Assembly (NCBI GenBank): GCA_050949415.1
Contig: JBMNFR010000008.1
Location: 16,951 to 80,950 of the forward strand
From: JAAZKI01 sp012799905
GTDB lineage: Bacteria; Verrucomicrobiota; Lentisphaeria; Oligosphaerales; Oligosphaeraceae
Direction of reading: 5' to 3'
DNA: 64,000 nt
Made by a program: the position numbers and the translations under genes
Shown here: positions 8,413 to 18,618 of the stretch, in pieces
How positions within the stretch are numbered: position 1 is the first letter of the stretch
Layout: every line of letters starts with the position of its first letter
Notes under the pieces: generated by a model
What the model was told of the DNA's origin: nothing
What the model saw: only the letters and a program-made list of their open reading frames with translations
The model's database searches: none

Positions 8413-10689
8413 TCACCCGGCCTGGAACAGATGCCGGGTGATAATCTCATCCTGGATGCCTTTGTCGAGATTCACAAAAAGCGCGGACAGTCCAGCAACG
8501 CGCACGGTCAGGTCAGGATGTTCTTCCGGGTGGATTTGGGCGTCCTTGAGCACCTCCACGTCCACCAGGTTGGGTTGCACCGTGGCTACGCCTGACGCCA
8601 ACGCGCTGCGCAGCGTCGCTGACAAGATCGGCACGGTCAGGTGCGGCGTCAACGGCAGCTGGAAGTCAAACACTGCATTGCCGGGGCAATCCGCGAAATC
8701 GAGCGCCGACATGCTTGCCAGCACCTCGGTGATGCTGTCCGGCGCTTTGTGCCGACTTGGCGCCGAGCCTTGTGCCAGCACCTCGCCCTGGCGCCGTCCA
8801 TCCGGCGTCGGCCCGGTTAGAATGCCGATGGAGCGGAAGGCGTAATAGACGAAGAAACTGGGCTGGTAGTATTCGCCGCGCTCATTCTCGCAGGAGCGAA
8901 TCAGCGAACAAATATCGGCCATAAAGCGGGCTGCCAGTTCGGTCACCTCGGGTTCGTCGTCTCCATACCTCGGCAAGGCCATGAGCTGTTGCCGCAACGG
9001 CTCGCTGCCGGCTGGCCAGTTGTCAGCGACCGTCTGCCGAAGTTCGTCATACGAGACCAGGCGGTCGTCATAAACGGCCTTCTTGACCACCATCAAGGAG
9101 TTGACGATATTGGCCAGGCCCAAGCAGGCGATGCCGGTGAAGTTATAACGCGCCCCGCCGGCTGTGTAGTCCAAGCCGCTGTCGACGCAGCCGACGAGCG
9201 TGCTGGAAAACAGGGGCGAGGGATGGATTTCGGAGAAGATTCCGCCCTTTTCGCGCAGCCAGCCCGTGCTTGTCTCCAGGAAACGCCGATAGCGTCGCAT
9301 GATTTCCTGGTAGAAGTTGCTGAAATGCGGCGGTTCTTTATCCAGGGGCGGGAGCAGCAGCTCTGCGGTGGCGTCGGCAGCGGCCGGGTCGTCTGGGGTT
9401 GGGATGCCATGATAGAAAACCCGAAAAGCCTCGACCATGTTGAAATAGTAGAAAGCGCCGGCCGTATGTTCATAGCCTTCGCACATAGGTTCCTGGCAGC
9501 CGCCATTGACATAGTTGCGCGCGTGGGCTGGCAGTCGCCCCATCCGCACCAAGGCTCGAACCAGCACATCGTCATTCAGGCAGGCGAATTGATTGTAGCC
9601 GCGCCGGAGGTATCCTGAAATCAGGTCGAGGTACTCCTTTGGCGAGTCTGCTGAACAGCGGCAATTCAGCTTCGGGGTGAACAGCCGCATCCGGCAATGC
9701 ACGTCGATGAACATCTTAGTCAATTCATTGAAAACGGTGTTGCCGTCCTCATCGCAGCCGCCCAACACGATGCAGGTGCTGTTTTCCGGCCAGGGTCGTT
9801 CGCGCACAAACGTCTTCTCATCATGCGGCAGCAGCCATTGCGCGACCAGCTCCTCGGCTTCCGGAACCGTCAGGCGACCGGCAGCCAAGTCGGCCCTGTA
9901 CAAATCAATCAGCAGCTTGTCCGGACGCCCCAGCACTGACAGGCCAATGGCGTCCAGCGTGGCCATCACCTCGCGCACAAATAGAATCATGGCCAAGCCT
10001 TCGTAGAAGGTCTGGGGCGGATGCGCAGGAATGCGCCTGGCTGCCGACGCAATCATCTGCAAATTTCGGCGCACGAGCGAGTCTGTCTCCGTCTCCAGCA
10101 TTGCTTCTGCCTTTTCAGCAAAGCGCGTCGCAATCTTCAAGATAGCTTCAATGCCGACCAGCATGGCCTCGGTCTCGTCATTTTGCGCTGGCAAGGCTAA
10201 GATTTCGGCGCGGATGCCTTCAAAGCCAAGCTGGAAAATCCGCGTGTAGCCGGGCGTATGGTGGTCCGTGTCAAAATATCCGCCATAGATATTCCAGAAC
10301 GATGCTAAGCGTTCTGGATTGCTGGTCTGGAAAAGTTGGATTTTCCGGCTCAGGTCATGGCGATCGTCTTCGCTGATCCGTTGCCTGTAAAGCGCTGCAC
10401 CGCACATAGTTTTATCGCCGGGAGTGCCCCAGTTCATGGGTGGTCGCATAACAGTTTCAAAGAAAAACGGCGAGTGCGGCATAATCGTCGGCTCGCAATG
10501 TTCTGCAATCAGGCGATACATGACCGCCTTATGCCTGGCCGCCGGCGCTTTAGGGTCACGCTGGTATTCCTGCAACCACAACTCGTTGATGCTGTTCCAC
10601 TGCTGACGGCGAGGCGAATCCGGCTGCGCCAAATCATCCTGCAAAGCATGATAAAAGTCGCTGTATTCTTTAGCCAGCAAAGTCAACAT
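8413..10689 (-). CDS. Pyruvate formate-lyase-like glycyl radical enzyme
   Basis: The 758-residue protein has the two hallmarks of the family. The active-site cysteine lies in NGGCQEPM (C398), and the C-terminal glycyl radical loop is RVAGLSALF (G733), close to the usual RVxGY. The family includes PFL, diol and glycerol dehydratases and other C-C, C-O or C-N lyases, all oxygen-sensitive and cytoplasmic. Next to the catalytic Cys the sequence is CQEP, not PFL's double cysteine, so it is probably not a true PFL. A radical-SAM activase is needed by every known member but none is seen in this window. The substrate is unknown. Confidence 0.85.
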   Translation of the reverse strand: MLTLLAKEYSDFYHALQDDLAQPDSPRRQQWNSINELWLQEYQRDPKAPAARHKAVMYRLIAEHCEPTIMPHSPFFFETVMRPPMNWGTPGDKTMCGAALYRQRISEDDRHDLSRKIQLFQTSNPERLASFWNIYGGYFDTDHHTPGYTRIFQLGFEGIRAEILALPAQNDETEAMLVGIEAILKIATRFAEKAEAMLETETDSLVRRNLQMIASAARRIPAHPPQTFYEGLAMILFVREVMATLDAIGLSVLGRPDKLLIDLYRADLAAGRLTVPEAEELVAQWLLPHDEKTFVRERPWPENSTCIVLGGCDEDGNTVFNELTKMFIDVHCRMRLFTPKLNCRCSADSPKEYLDLISGYLRRGYNQFACLNDDVLVRALVRMGRLPAHARNYVNGGCQEPMCEGYEHTAGAFYYFNMVEAFRVFYHGIPTPDDPAAADATAELLLPPLDKEPPHFSNFYQEIMRRYRRFLETSTGWLREKGGIFSEIHPSPLFSSTLVGCVDSGLDYTAGGARYNFTGIACLGLANIVNSLMVVKKAVYDDRLVSYDELRQTVADNWPAGSEPLRQQLMALPRYGDDEPEVTELAARFMADICSLIRSCENERGEYYQPSFFVYYAFRSIGILTGPTPDGRRQGEVLAQGSAPSRHKAPDSITEVLASMSALDFADCPGNAVFDFQLPLTPHLTVPILSATLRSALASGVATVQPNLVDVEVLKDAQIHPEEHPDLTVRVAGLSALFVNLDKGIQDEIITRHLFQAG

Positions 10690-11529
10690 GGCAACGCTCC
10701 TGGTGTGTTCGTCTGTCCTGAATGTAATACTCTATTATTAATTTGATGCGGCTACAGATATTTTCAAGGGTTGAACGCTGGCGTAAACCGATTCCAGGTA
10801 ATCGGTCAGCCGTTGAACATTGAGCCGCAGGGCGCCACCCCTCTCATCCTGTCTCACCTAGGTTCCCACAAGTCATCAGTCTCATCCGGGCGCCATGCCT
10901 AGAGATGGAAAGCATGATGCCAGCGTGCAGTGCAGAATCCTACTCGAGCACAAAATAGCTATGATTCTGCAAAAAGCCGTTTGAAAAATGGCGTTTTGCG
11001 GCCTATTTTTTCAGCGGTTCCAGAAATCAAGCCCCCCCCACCCATTGTAGGGGGCCCCCATCCTATGGTCGCGCGCGCGAGGTGCGAACTTATATCATTG
11101 GCTAACCCATTACGATTCCAGGATAAAGCCTAGGATTAAGCATGACTAAGCACTTACAGCGCAAAGGGCATGACTGTAAGCATGATACAATTTTTCGGGC
11201 TGGAAGCCTGTGGAGGACACGTGTCTTCGCTCTTCAGTCCACTAAAGTCCACTAACGTCCACGTCCACTCACCACTAATGTCCACTTCAGTCCACAGTCC
11301 ATCGTCTACTGATGTCCACAAAAGTCCACTTCCGTCCATTGTCCACTGTCCACTAAAGCGCTTTACCCGGGGTGCCTAGCTCTGAAGCTCACCGGAACTC
11401 CGAGTATCAATGCCTGACGCATTACATCTCAGCCACATCGGCGGTTTTCCGACCTGACGGAAGTTGCAAATCGCCATTCGCGCCTTATCGTAATTCAGAC
11501 CACCTTTCCAACTGAATATTTTTTCTTAT
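10690..11529. repeat. 840-bp intergenic region with a GTCCAC-rich dispersed element
   Basis: No convincing gene is present. From about 11085 to 11425 there is a dispersed element with many GTCCACT/GTCCACG units, ending in a TTTACCCGGGGTGCCTAGCTC-like tail. A second copy in the same orientation is at about 29530-29735 and a third, inverted, at about 59395-59700. The repeated GTCCAC core could form many alternative pairings. Confidence 0.65.
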
Positions 11530-12417
11530 ATGACCATGCCCGGCTCCATCATCCAGGAACTGCACCGTATCCTCCAGCGCCAAAAGGCAGCCGGCCGTTC
11601 GGCTGTCTGGCTTTCCCCGGCTAACCGCGAAGTTCTATTCCGCCCCACCGGCTCCGCGCCCTCGACCCGGCCGCCAGTCGCTGCGCCCATGCCGCCCATG
11701 CCGCCGCGCCGCGCCCAAGTGGCCGCTGCGCCAGTGACTCCGCCCCCTACGCCACCCGCTACCAGGACAGCACCGGCCAAAGCCCCACCAGCGCCGCCCA
11801 AGCCGCGTTTCGCTGGTTTGAGTTGGGACGAATTGGCCGCCCGCATGGCGGCTTGCCAGGACTGTGACCTGTCCAACAGCCGCAGCAATATGCAATTCGG
11901 GCGTGGCGCCACCCAAGCCCGCGTGATGTTCATCGCGGATTATCCGTCCAAGGAAGAGGACGCCAGCAACGACATCCTGACCGGGCCAGCCGGAGAACTT
12001 CTGGCCAACATGATCCGCGCCATGAGCCTGGAGCCAGGCGGCAGTGATCCCGCCACCGCCGCCTATATCACCCACGTCCTGAAATGCCGGCTTGGCACCC
12101 GCCGCTATCCAACCCAGGCTGAAGTCCGCGCTTGCCTGCCTTGCTTGTGGCGGCAAATCGAACTCTGCCAGCCGCAAGCCATCGTTCTCCTCGGCATGCT
12201 GCCCCTGCGAGCTCTGTTTGACCCGGCCTACACCGACCGCCACCGCCATCAATGGCTCGACTACAATGGCATCCCGGTCATGCCCACCCTGCACCCAAAC
12301 GAAATCCTCCGCATGCGCCAACAACCCAAGGCCTTCATCGCGGAAAAACGCAAAGCCTGGACTGATCTGCAACAAGTGATGGCTAAACTGGGACTGCAAC
12401 CGCCAACGAAAAAATAA
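11530..12417 (+). CDS. Family 4-like uracil-DNA glycosylase
   Basis: The 295-residue protein has a Pro/Ala-rich N-terminal third (residues about 45-90), probably a disordered linker, followed by a uracil-DNA glycosylase domain. Four cysteines, C109, C112, C186 and C202, match the 4Fe-4S ligands of family 4 enzymes, with the same 16-residue spacing between the last two. The motif FIADYPSKEED replaces the usual GEAPGxxED, and HPNEILR replaces HPSxLLR, so both active-site motifs are diverged. The expected role is removing uracil from DNA; a related non-canonical specificity is possible. It lies 75 nt upstream of the GH95-like gene on the same strand. Confidence 0.7.
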   Translation: MTMPGSIIQELHRILQRQKAAGRSAVWLSPANREVLFRPTGSAPSTRPPVAAPMPPMPPRRAQVAAAPVTPPPTPPATRTAPAKAPPAPPKPRFAGLSWDELAARMAACQDCDLSNSRSNMQFGRGATQARVMFIADYPSKEEDASNDILTGPAGELLANMIRAMSLEPGGSDPATAAYITHVLKCRLGTRRYPTQAEVRACLPCLWRQIELCQPQAIVLLGMLPLRALFDPAYTDRHRHQWLDYNGIPVMPTLHPNEILRMRQQPKAFIAEKRKAWTDLQQVMAKLGLQPPTKK

Positions 12418-12492
12418 CCGTGACGCGGAACCGTCACGCCGCGCGCCATCCAGTCTGGCGCTACGCCTGCAACCGTGAACCAAGGAGTCCTC

Positions 12493-14751
12493 ATGCCGCC
12501 TCCCGTCATTCGCGATTTTCCCCTTGCCAAAGTCCATCATGGCGTCATGCTCGGCAATGCCGAACTGGGATTGTATGTCTGGGGACAAGACAACGTCCTC
12601 AACCTGACCATCGGCTGCGGCTCCCTCTGGGACCACCGTGGTGGCATGTCCTGGACGCCACGCCAGAATTACCGCGACATCAGCCAGGCGCTGATCAACA
12701 AAGACAAAGACGCCATCACGGCTATTTTCGCTACGGACACGGAGCAAGTCCCCGGGCAGCCGCGGAGACCGTCCCTGATCCCAGTCGGCCGCGTGGTCAT
12801 CACCCTCGGCAAGAGCTGCCACCTCCTTCGCGCGGAATTGCGTTTAGACGACGCCCTGGTCCGCGCCGTGTACTCCTACAACGATACCGAACACGCTGCG
12901 GAAATTAGGTTGGACATGACCGTCAAGGGCGCTTTTGCCTGCCGGTGCCGGCACCTCGCCGACTTCCAGGTAGTGCCATCCTTTGATCTGACCGGCAATG
13001 CCATGAAAGACATCTCCTTTGCGCTGCCGATTCGCATTGACAAAGACGGCCGGCGCGGCTTTGTCCAACCCATGCCTGCTGACCGACCGTTCGCCCTGGC
13101 CGCCCGTCGCGATGGCGATATAATCACCGGAATGTTCCAGCGCGCCGACTCAGTCAGCGACCTCCAAGATGCCATCCTCGGCCACCGACCGCCGCAATGG
13201 GAGTTGCTTGACCCGAAAACCAAGGACGACATCACCCGCAACCCCCCCGGGCTGCTCCCGGTCAACTGGGAGCAAATGAGCGCAGATAACCGGCAGTGGT
13301 GGGGAGACTTCTGGAAGCGCGTACCCAACGTCAATATCGACAACCCTGTCCTCATGGATATCTACTACCAGGGTCTGTTCAAATTCGCTGCGATGACAAC
13401 GCCGGATGGCCCGCCCGCTGGACTGCAAGGGCCTTGGATCGAAGACTACGCCCTGCCCCCGTGGTCCGGCGACTACCATTTCAACATCAATATTCAGATG
13501 TGCTACTGGCCAGCTTATCGCGCTGGCCTGTTCGAAAACCTGAAGCCGCTTTTTGATATGGTGCTGTCCTGGCGCGATAAGCTGCGCCGCAACGCCAACT
13601 ACTTTCTCGGCCTGGAGGACGGCTATATGCTGCCGCACGCGGTGGATGACCGCTGCACCTGCATGGGAGTTTTCTGGCCCGGCACGATTGACCATGCCTG
13701 CACCGCCTGGATAGCCCAAATGATGTTCGACTATGTTGACTACACCGGCGACTTCAATTACTTGCGCGAAACCGTGTTCGACTTCATGCGCGGCGCCATG
13801 CGCGTATTCCAGGCCATGCTCGAACCGCAGCCGGACGGCTCGCTGGCCCTGCCAGTGACCGTTTCGCCCGAGTACCGCGGCTCTGAAATGAACGCCTGGG
13901 GCAAGAACGCCAGTTTCCAGCTGGCAGCCGTGCATCGCCTGGCTCTGAACCTCATCCAAGCCGCTGAATGGCTGAATGAAAAGCCTGACCCGGCCTGGGA
14001 AGACATCATCGCCCGCCTGCCCAAGGCCTCGCTCTTCCCCCAAGGAGGCGACGCCAGCGAAATCGGCCTCTGGGACGGGCTGACCCTGGAAGAAAGCCAC
14101 CGCCATCATTCGCACCTGGCCGGAATCTGTCCGTTTGATATCATTGACCCAGATGATCCGCAATGGCGGCCAATCGTTGCCCGGACACGCACCCGCTGGA
14201 CGCGCCTCGGCATGGGCTTGTGGTCTGGCTGGTGCCTGCCTTGGGCCGCCATGCTCCACAACCGCTTCAACAACCCCATGATGGCGGAAAATATCCTGGA
14301 AATCTGGCGCCGCACCTTCACCAACCCTGGCGGCGGCTCCTTGCACGACGCCTGGTTCCCCGGCTTCTCCCTCATGGCCAGCCGCCCGGAAGTCATGCAG
14401 ATGGACGCCACCATGGGCGCTCTCACGGCTGTCCAGGACATGCTGGTTCATTCGCGCCAAGGCGTCATCCACGTCCTGGCCGGCGCCTCGCCGCGCTGGC
14501 AGAACGTCTCCTTCCAGGACATGCCCGCGCCCGGCGGCTTCCGCATTTCCGCCTCTCACTACAAGCATGGGATGACCCGCGTTGAAGTCACAGCGACTAG
14601 GGACAACACCCTCTGCTTAGTCGTACACGCGGATATGCCCCTGGTTGATGCCGCTGGCAACCGCACCGGCGCTGGTCTGCCCCCAGTCACCGTCGCTCTG
14701 AAAGCCGGTCAGACCTATGCCATGCAAACTGAAACCGAAAAAATCCCTTGA
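12493..14751 (+). CDS. GH95-like glycosidase
   Basis: I start at 12493 because AAGGAG lies 6 nt upstream; a GTG at 12475 would precede that site. The 752-residue protein has an N-terminal beta-sandwich (GNAELGLYVWG, IGCGSLWDHRGG). An alpha/alpha barrel with GH95-type blocks follows: LQGPWIEDYALPPWSGDYH and NINIQMCYWPAY, then SPEYRGSE and HRHHSHLAGICPFDII. GH95 contains alpha-fucosidases and alpha-galactosidases. No signal peptide is visible, so it probably acts on imported oligosaccharides in the cytoplasm. Its exact substrate cannot be read from the sequence. Confidence 0.65.
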   Translation: MPPPVIRDFPLAKVHHGVMLGNAELGLYVWGQDNVLNLTIGCGSLWDHRGGMSWTPRQNYRDISQALINKDKDAITAIFATDTEQVPGQPRRPSLIPVGRVVITLGKSCHLLRAELRLDDALVRAVYSYNDTEHAAEIRLDMTVKGAFACRCRHLADFQVVPSFDLTGNAMKDISFALPIRIDKDGRRGFVQPMPADRPFALAARRDGDIITGMFQRADSVSDLQDAILGHRPPQWELLDPKTKDDITRNPPGLLPVNWEQMSADNRQWWGDFWKRVPNVNIDNPVLMDIYYQGLFKFAAMTTPDGPPAGLQGPWIEDYALPPWSGDYHFNINIQMCYWPAYRAGLFENLKPLFDMVLSWRDKLRRNANYFLGLEDGYMLPHAVDDRCTCMGVFWPGTIDHACTAWIAQMMFDYVDYTGDFNYLRETVFDFMRGAMRVFQAMLEPQPDGSLALPVTVSPEYRGSEMNAWGKNASFQLAAVHRLALNLIQAAEWLNEKPDPAWEDIIARLPKASLFPQGGDASEIGLWDGLTLEESHRHHSHLAGICPFDIIDPDDPQWRPIVARTRTRWTRLGMGLWSGWCLPWAAMLHNRFNNPMMAENILEIWRRTFTNPGGGSLHDAWFPGFSLMASRPEVMQMDATMGALTAVQDMLVHSRQGVIHVLAGASPRWQNVSFQDMPAPGGFRISASHYKHGMTRVEVTATRDNTLCLVVHADMPLVDAAGNRTGAGLPPVTVALKAGQTYAMQTETEKIP

Positions 14752-14844
14752 CGCCTTGGCGTAAACCAAGACGTCTAGCATCCATAGCATACAATTTTAT
14801 TCGCCCTAAACTCACCATACCACCCTAACAGAAAGTGCCACCTC

Positions 14845-15888
14845 ATGGTTACTGCCCAAGATGTCAAAGATTGCGCCAAACGCTTTGGCGCCGACTTAGT
14901 CGGCATCGCGCCTATGAGCCGCTTTGAAGGCGCTCCCAAGCAGATGGACCCCCGCTACATTTTCCCGAACGCCAAGTCGCTAATCGTCCTGGGCTTCCGC
15001 ATTGCTCGCGGCACCTTGCGCGGCATTGAGGAAGGCACTCTGTTCAACAACTACTCGTCCATGGGCTATGCAGCTATCAACCAAATCTATGGCCCGATGG
15101 TTCTGTGGAACCTCACCCGCTTCTTGGAGGACGCCGGGTACGAGACCATCCCCATGCTCAACGCCAACGGCGGCGAAGCCATCAATCCTGTCACCGGTAA
15201 ATTCCGCAAGGGCTGGAGCCGTCCGGTCGCCGAGGGCAAACCCTATCCGGACGTGCTCGTGCATTTCCGCATTGCCGCCTACATAGCCGGCCTCGGCGAA
15301 ATCGGCTGGAGCAAAATTTTCCTCACCCCAGAATTCGGCCCACGCCAGCGCTTTGCCATCCTCCTCACCGACGCTGAACTTGAGCCTGATCCGATCTACG
15401 AAGGCAAAATCTGCGACCGCTGCAAGCTCTGTGTCAAGAACTGCCACGGCAAGGCCATCAGCATGAACGAGTCCGTGAAAGTCACCGTTGCCGGCCATGA
15501 ATTAGAGTGGGGCAAGCTCAATCCGCTCGCCTGCGAAAAAGGCATCCAAGGCGGCCTCGACAAAGAACTCTATCCCTTCGAGGGCGAATATCCCCGCATG
15601 TACGGCTATGGCCGCGCCATCGAAGGCGGCTGCGGCTGCATGCGCGCCTGCATGATCCATCTGGAAGAGCGTAAGAAAATCAAAAACCTCTTCCACAACA
15701 AATTCCGCTCCAGCCCACAGTGGGAAATCGATCGCAGCAAGCCCTACGAACTCACCCAGGAAGTGATCGACTACTACGGCAAAAACGACATGATCGAAGA
15801 CGTAGATGTGTACATCACGTACGGTAAACGCGACAACTACGGCACGGCCAACAAGGAACCAGAAAAGATCAATCCGCTGATCGACTGA
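14845..15888 (+). CDS. QueG-like / reductive-dehalogenase-like 4Fe-4S protein
   Basis: The 347-residue protein begins with a DUF1730-like segment (DLVGIAPMSRFEGAP, NAKSLIVLGF) and carries a ferredoxin-type cluster motif CDRCKLCVKNC near residue 190, plus further cysteines in EGGCGCMRACM. This layout is shared by epoxyqueuosine reductase and its many paralogues, which use a corrinoid and two 4Fe-4S clusters. It lacks the HEAT-repeat tail of some QueG proteins and is probably a paralogue of unknown substrate, not the tRNA-modifying enzyme itself. Confidence 0.65.
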   Translation: MVTAQDVKDCAKRFGADLVGIAPMSRFEGAPKQMDPRYIFPNAKSLIVLGFRIARGTLRGIEEGTLFNNYSSMGYAAINQIYGPMVLWNLTRFLEDAGYETIPMLNANGGEAINPVTGKFRKGWSRPVAEGKPYPDVLVHFRIAAYIAGLGEIGWSKIFLTPEFGPRQRFAILLTDAELEPDPIYEGKICDRCKLCVKNCHGKAISMNESVKVTVAGHELEWGKLNPLACEKGIQGGLDKELYPFEGEYPRMYGYGRAIEGGCGCMRACMIHLEERKKIKNLFHNKFRSSPQWEIDRSKPYELTQEVIDYYGKNDMIEDVDVYITYGKRDNYGTANKEPEKINPLID

Positions 15889-15974
15889 TTAGAACAGCCG
15901 GCGCCCTGCGAAGACGACGTTCTCGTCATTGTCGCTTGAGGACTTCTGCGCCGGCTTGGCGAGCGAGGTCGCGG

Positions 15975-18374
15975 TCAGCGCAGCTCTACGCCGGCAATGG
16001 CGCCGATGGCAGCGCGTATCTTTTCCTGCAATGCGTTCGCCTCGTCGTCGGTAATCGTCTTTTCCGCATTTCGGAAGGTAATCGAATACGCACGGCTGCA
16101 GCGGTTCTTGCCCAAAATCTTCTCATCGGAAAAAATATCGAACAGGCTGATTTTTTCCAGGAAGGGCAAGTTCAGGCCGGTGATGACGTCCAACACCTTC
16201 TGGTGGGTCAATTCGGCTGGGGCGACGAAGGAGATGTCGCGCGTAGTGGATGGGAATTGCGGCAGGGTCTCGTATTTCAGCGGCGGCGACGTCATGGCAA
16301 TGATGTCTTCGAGTTCAATCAAGGCAATGAACAACGGGGCGCGAAGACGGAAGCCCTTGACCAGTTCTGGCGCGACTTCCCCAAACATAATCACTGGCTT
16401 GCCCTGGTATTCCCAGACAGCGGCCGCGCCCGGCTTAAAGGCCGGCGCAGTCAGGGGCTGCCAGGCCGGAGCCGCCAGACGGCGTCGTTCCAGCCACGAT
16501 TCCAAGAGGCCCTTCAAATCGAAAAAGTCGATAGTTTCCTCCAATTCGGCGCCGAAGCGTTCGGGATGACGCTTGCCAGTGACAGCGATGGCGGCCTGCA
16601 ACCGCTCAGCGCCGGCACCATCCGCCTGGCGGATGAATACGCGGCCCGTCTCAAAAATGCCCAGATCATGCTGGTTGCGGGAGATATTGTGGTTGACTAC
16701 TTGCAGCAGCCCAGGCAGCAGGGTCGGCCGCATATAGGCCGTGTCAAGGCTGATCGGATTGGAGACTCTGAGAATGTCCTCCTCGCGCAACGTCGTCCCC
16801 TGCAAGCATTGCGGCAGCGACCACATGCTGTAGTTGATGATTTCGTCCAGCCCGAGGCTCTGGAATTCCGCGCGTACTTGTTCCTGGGGCAGGAATTTGT
16901 CATCCGCCATGCGTCCGCCCAGTTTGGCAGTAGCTGGCGCTTCTGGGATGCGGTCGAGTCCGCACATCTGTGCGACTTCTTCGAAGAGGTCGTGTTCTGC
17001 GTGCAGGTCAAAACGCCAGCCTGGGGTTTTGACGCGCACGGTCTTGTCGTCCTGGGCGAGGATGGTCATGCCGCGGCGGCGCAGGCAATCAGCGATCTCG
17101 GCGCTGGTCAGGGTGATGCCAAGGCAATCGTTGCAGCGACTGACTGTGCAAGTGATTTCTTCGTGCTTCCAAGGCTTGCCATAGCAGTCGATGACGCCCT
17201 CAACCTGGATAGCGCCGCAGAGCTGACACAGCAAGGCAGCGGCCCTGGCGCTGGCCAGGGCGGTGATTTCCGGGCTGACGCCACGCTCAAACAGGTAGGA
17301 GCTGTCCGTGGAGACGCCCAAATCGCGGGAGCTGACCCGGACGTTGGAGCGGTCAAAGGCCGCCGCCTCCAGCAGAACCGTCGTGGTAGCGTCGGTAATC
17401 ATGCTGTTTTCGCCGCCCATGATGCCGGCCAGGGCGACTCCTCGGTCGCGGTCAGCAATCAGCAAGTTCTCGGTGGTCAGCTTCAGTTTAGTCCCGTCCA
17501 ATACCGTAATTTCTTCGCCGTCCTGGGCGCGGCGAACGATGATCTGCTGCCCGGCCAGGGTATTCAAATCAAAGGCATGCAACGGCTGGCCGTATTCGAG
17601 CATGACATAGTTGGTGATATCGACCACGTTGTTGACGCTGCGTAAGCCGACGGCCTCCAGGCGGCGAACCATCCAGTCCGGCGACGGGCCGACCGTGACA
17701 TTCTGGAAAACGCGGGCAATATAGCGCGGACAGAGGTCGCTGTCCAAGACCTTGACTGAGGCGAAGTCGGTGACAGACGTGCCCGGCTGGACAGCGATTT
17801 CAGCCTCAGGCAGACGCAGCTTCGAATCAGCGACAGCCGCAATTTCGCGCGCAATGCCGACGTGCGACAGCCAGTCTGGCCGGTTCGGGGTGACTTCCCA
17901 GTCGATTACCGAGTCGGTCTGAATGATGTCAGTCAACGGCACACCAATCGGGGTGGTCTCAGGCAGAATCATCAGGCCGGAGTGGTCTTCGCTCAGGCCG
18001 AGTTCTCGGGCTGAGCAGAGCATGCCGTTCGATTCAACGCCGCGCAGCTTGGCCTTCTTGATCCGGAAGCCATCGCCGAAGTCAGTACCGATCGTGGCCA
18101 AGGGCACGATAGCGCCGGCGTCGCAGTTCGGCGCCCCGCAGACGATCTGCAACCGGTCCTCGCCGTCCGTCGTCACCTCACAGACGCTCAGATGGTCGGA
18201 ATTCGAATGCGGCTCGCGGGACAAAATCCGTGCCGTCACCACTCCGGCTGGAATCGCGCCGAGCGTCTCAATGCCCTCAACTTCCAGGCCGGCTGCGGTC
18301 AGGCGAGAAGCCAACTCGCGCGGTTCCCAGGGGATGTCGACATATTGCTGCAACCATTCAACGGATGTTTTCAT
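15975..18374 (-). CDS. pheT: Phenylalanine--tRNA ligase beta subunit
   Basis: The 799-residue length and domain order fit bacterial PheT. There is an N-terminal helix (MKTSVEWLQQYVDIPW) and a tRNA-binding OB fold at about residues 40-150 (VCEVTTDGEDRLQIVCGAPN). The B3/B4 editing region follows (VNNVVDITNYVMLEYGQPLHAFD), then the B5 domain and the ferredoxin-fold anticodon-binding end (FPSTTRDISFV). It charges tRNA-Phe together with PheS. The pheS gene is not next to it, which is unusual because the two are often in one operon. The start has only a weak GGAAGA upstream. Confidence 0.95.
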   Translation of the reverse strand: MKTSVEWLQQYVDIPWEPRELASRLTAAGLEVEGIETLGAIPAGVVTARILSREPHSNSDHLSVCEVTTDGEDRLQIVCGAPNCDAGAIVPLATIGTDFGDGFRIKKAKLRGVESNGMLCSARELGLSEDHSGLMILPETTPIGVPLTDIIQTDSVIDWEVTPNRPDWLSHVGIAREIAAVADSKLRLPEAEIAVQPGTSVTDFASVKVLDSDLCPRYIARVFQNVTVGPSPDWMVRRLEAVGLRSVNNVVDITNYVMLEYGQPLHAFDLNTLAGQQIIVRRAQDGEEITVLDGTKLKLTTENLLIADRDRGVALAGIMGGENSMITDATTTVLLEAAAFDRSNVRVSSRDLGVSTDSSYLFERGVSPEITALASARAAALLCQLCGAIQVEGVIDCYGKPWKHEEITCTVSRCNDCLGITLTSAEIADCLRRRGMTILAQDDKTVRVKTPGWRFDLHAEHDLFEEVAQMCGLDRIPEAPATAKLGGRMADDKFLPQEQVRAEFQSLGLDEIINYSMWSLPQCLQGTTLREEDILRVSNPISLDTAYMRPTLLPGLLQVVNHNISRNQHDLGIFETGRVFIRQADGAGAERLQAAIAVTGKRHPERFGAELEETIDFFDLKGLLESWLERRRLAAPAWQPLTAPAFKPGAAAVWEYQGKPVIMFGEVAPELVKGFRLRAPLFIALIELEDIIAMTSPPLKYETLPQFPSTTRDISFVAPAELTHQKVLDVITGLNLPFLEKISLFDIFSDEKILGKNRCSRAYSITFRNAEKTITDDEANALQEKIRAAIGAIAGVELR

Positions 18375-18618
18375 GACCAGAATTCTTCCTGCGCTGACAT
18401 AATACCAAATAGAAAAACGAACAAAATGTAAACCGAATAAAATAATGATTTTCCGCCTAAGTGCAAGGCAGTCAGCGACAGAAGGTTCGCCCAGGGGTGG
18501 AAAAGACGCCCTCCTCGCCCCTAACGAATTATGAATTATGAATTATGAATTATGAATTATGAAATGCGCCTCCGCATTCAACATTCAGCATTCAGGCCCT
18601 CGCCTCTCGCCTTTATCC
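18375..18618. repeat. Inverted copy of dispersed TTCATAATTCATAA/TGAATGCTGAATG family
   Basis: From about 18510 to 18610 the sequence runs CTCGCCCCTAACGAATTATG, several AATTATGAATTATG units, GAAATGCGCC and then CATTCAACATTCAGCATTCA. This is the reverse complement of the block at 6350-6495. It therefore marks the intergenic space as a site of a dispersed repeat family. No gene is seen. Confidence 0.7.

Noticed and set aside
15936..17645. 569-residue plus-strand frame
   Set aside because: It is the antisense of pheT, which is certain.
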